Shown here: positions 63,832 to 64,000 of the stretch, in pieces
Layout: the number at the start of each line of letters is the position of its first letter
How positions within the stretch are numbered: the stretch's first letter is position 1
NCBI RefSeq assembly: GCF_019669085.1
Contig: NZ_AP024401.1
Span: forward strand, 806,001 to 870,000
Source of the DNA: Borrelia sp. HM
Lineage (GTDB): Bacteria; Spirochaetota; Spirochaetia; Borreliales; Borreliaceae
DNA length: 64,000 nt
Direction: 5' to 3'
The notes under the pieces: generated by a model
Seen by the model: only the letters and a program-made list of their open reading frames with translations
Databases searched by the model: none
Told to the model about the DNA's origin: nothing
Position numbers and translations under genes: made by a program

Positions 63832-64000
63832 TAAATTTGCATTTAAAAATGCTTTAGGTGTGGTGAAGTGCATCTCAATTTCTATTAAGAATAAGTTTAA
63901 AAAGATTAAGGTTTATTCTTTAGTTGGTGTAGCTGGCACTGGAAAAAGTTTTAGGTCTCACTTAATAGCAGATAAGTATTCCATTCCTTTGATTATTGAT
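63809..64000 (+). CDS. P-loop NTPase, N-terminal part only (cut by the window edge)
   Basis: 64 codons visible from ATG 63809, which overlaps the end of the pseudouridine synthase by 23 bases; a TTG two codons later is an alternative. A basic N terminus (IKNKFKKIKVYSL) leads into Walker A GVAGTGKS at about residues 43-50. The rest lies beyond the window, so the family cannot be named. Confidence 0.7.
   Translation, partial: MILRDLFNKFAFKNALGVVKCISISIKNKFKKIKVYSLVGVAGTGKSFRSHLIADKYSIPLIID

Overview
This window is strongly AT-rich (G+C around 30% by eye) and almost completely coding, with short or overlapping gene junctions and frequent TTG/GTG starts. Gene content and order match the right arm of a Borrelia linear chromosome: second ClpP, Rrp2/Hk2, murG, tsaD, rpoS, flgJ-flgI-flgA-flgG-flgF, apt, rplU-rpmA-obgE, ftsH, tdk, tmk, tamB-bamA-skp, mutS, nusA-infB, pnp, lptF-lptG, tgt, murJ, coaBC, panF. 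Which Borrelia lineage it is cannot be fixed from sequence alone. My impression is a relapsing-fever-group species rather than a Lyme-group one, held with low confidence. There is no insertion sequence, prophage, CRISPR array or obvious pseudogene. No stretch over 300 bases lacks a gene.

Layout. (1) 1-3.9 kb: small membrane ORF, ClpP2, a short lipoprotein, tRNA-Leu, then a DUF368 membrane protein and a MazG-like protein on the minus strand, and an M23 peptidase on plus. (2) 4.0-9.2 kb, minus: murG, cvpA, a DNA polymerase III delta-prime-like protein, hk2 and rrp2. (3) 9.4-16.9 kb, minus: flgF-flgG-flgA-flgI-flgJ, then rpoS, a divergent polysaccharide deacetylase, tsaD and a pyridoxal kinase-like gene. 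A clean sigma-54 promoter lies in front of rpoS, so the enhancer-binding activator (Rrp2), its kinase and the target are all in this window. (4) 17.1-31.6 kb, plus: DUF2147, apt, rplU-prp-rpmA-obgE-nadD-LCP-rsfS, spoVG, tRNA-Gln, L25-pth-tilS-ftsH, a secreted protein of unknown function, an HtrA-like lipoprotein and tdk. (5) 31.6-32.9 kb, minus: a small secreted protein and tmk. (6) 32.9-43.7 kb, plus: tamB, bamA, skp, mutS, comF. (7) 43.7-52.1 kb, plus: promoter and terminator-like leader, rimP-nusA-infB-rbfA-truB, then rpsO-pnp. (8) 52.1-60.0 kb, plus: beta-propeller lipoprotein, lptF, lptG, tgt, murJ, HEAT-repeat protein. (9) 60.0-64.0 kb: coaBC (minus), then yhdT, panF, an RluD-type pseudouridine synthase and the start of a P-loop gene (plus).

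The genes fall into a few linked jobs: envelope building (BamA, TamB, Skp, LptF/G, MurG, MurJ, DUF368, M23, LCP), periplasmic flagella, the RpoN-RpoS switch, ribosome and RNA metabolism, and salvage of nutrients a host-dependent spirochaete does not make (adenine, thymidine, pantothenate, vitamin B6).

No wholly new system stands out. The observations most worth following are lptF/lptG downstream of a propeller lipoprotein in a lineage without LPS, a Prp protease beside an L27 that lacks the leader Prp normally cuts, a zinc ribbon on NusA, Arg/Gly/Tyr-rich disordered inserts in IF2 and PNPase, an attenuator-like leader before rimP-nusA, a DUF368 gene whose 3' end is antisense tRNA-Leu, and a second HtrA-like protease that is a lipoprotein.
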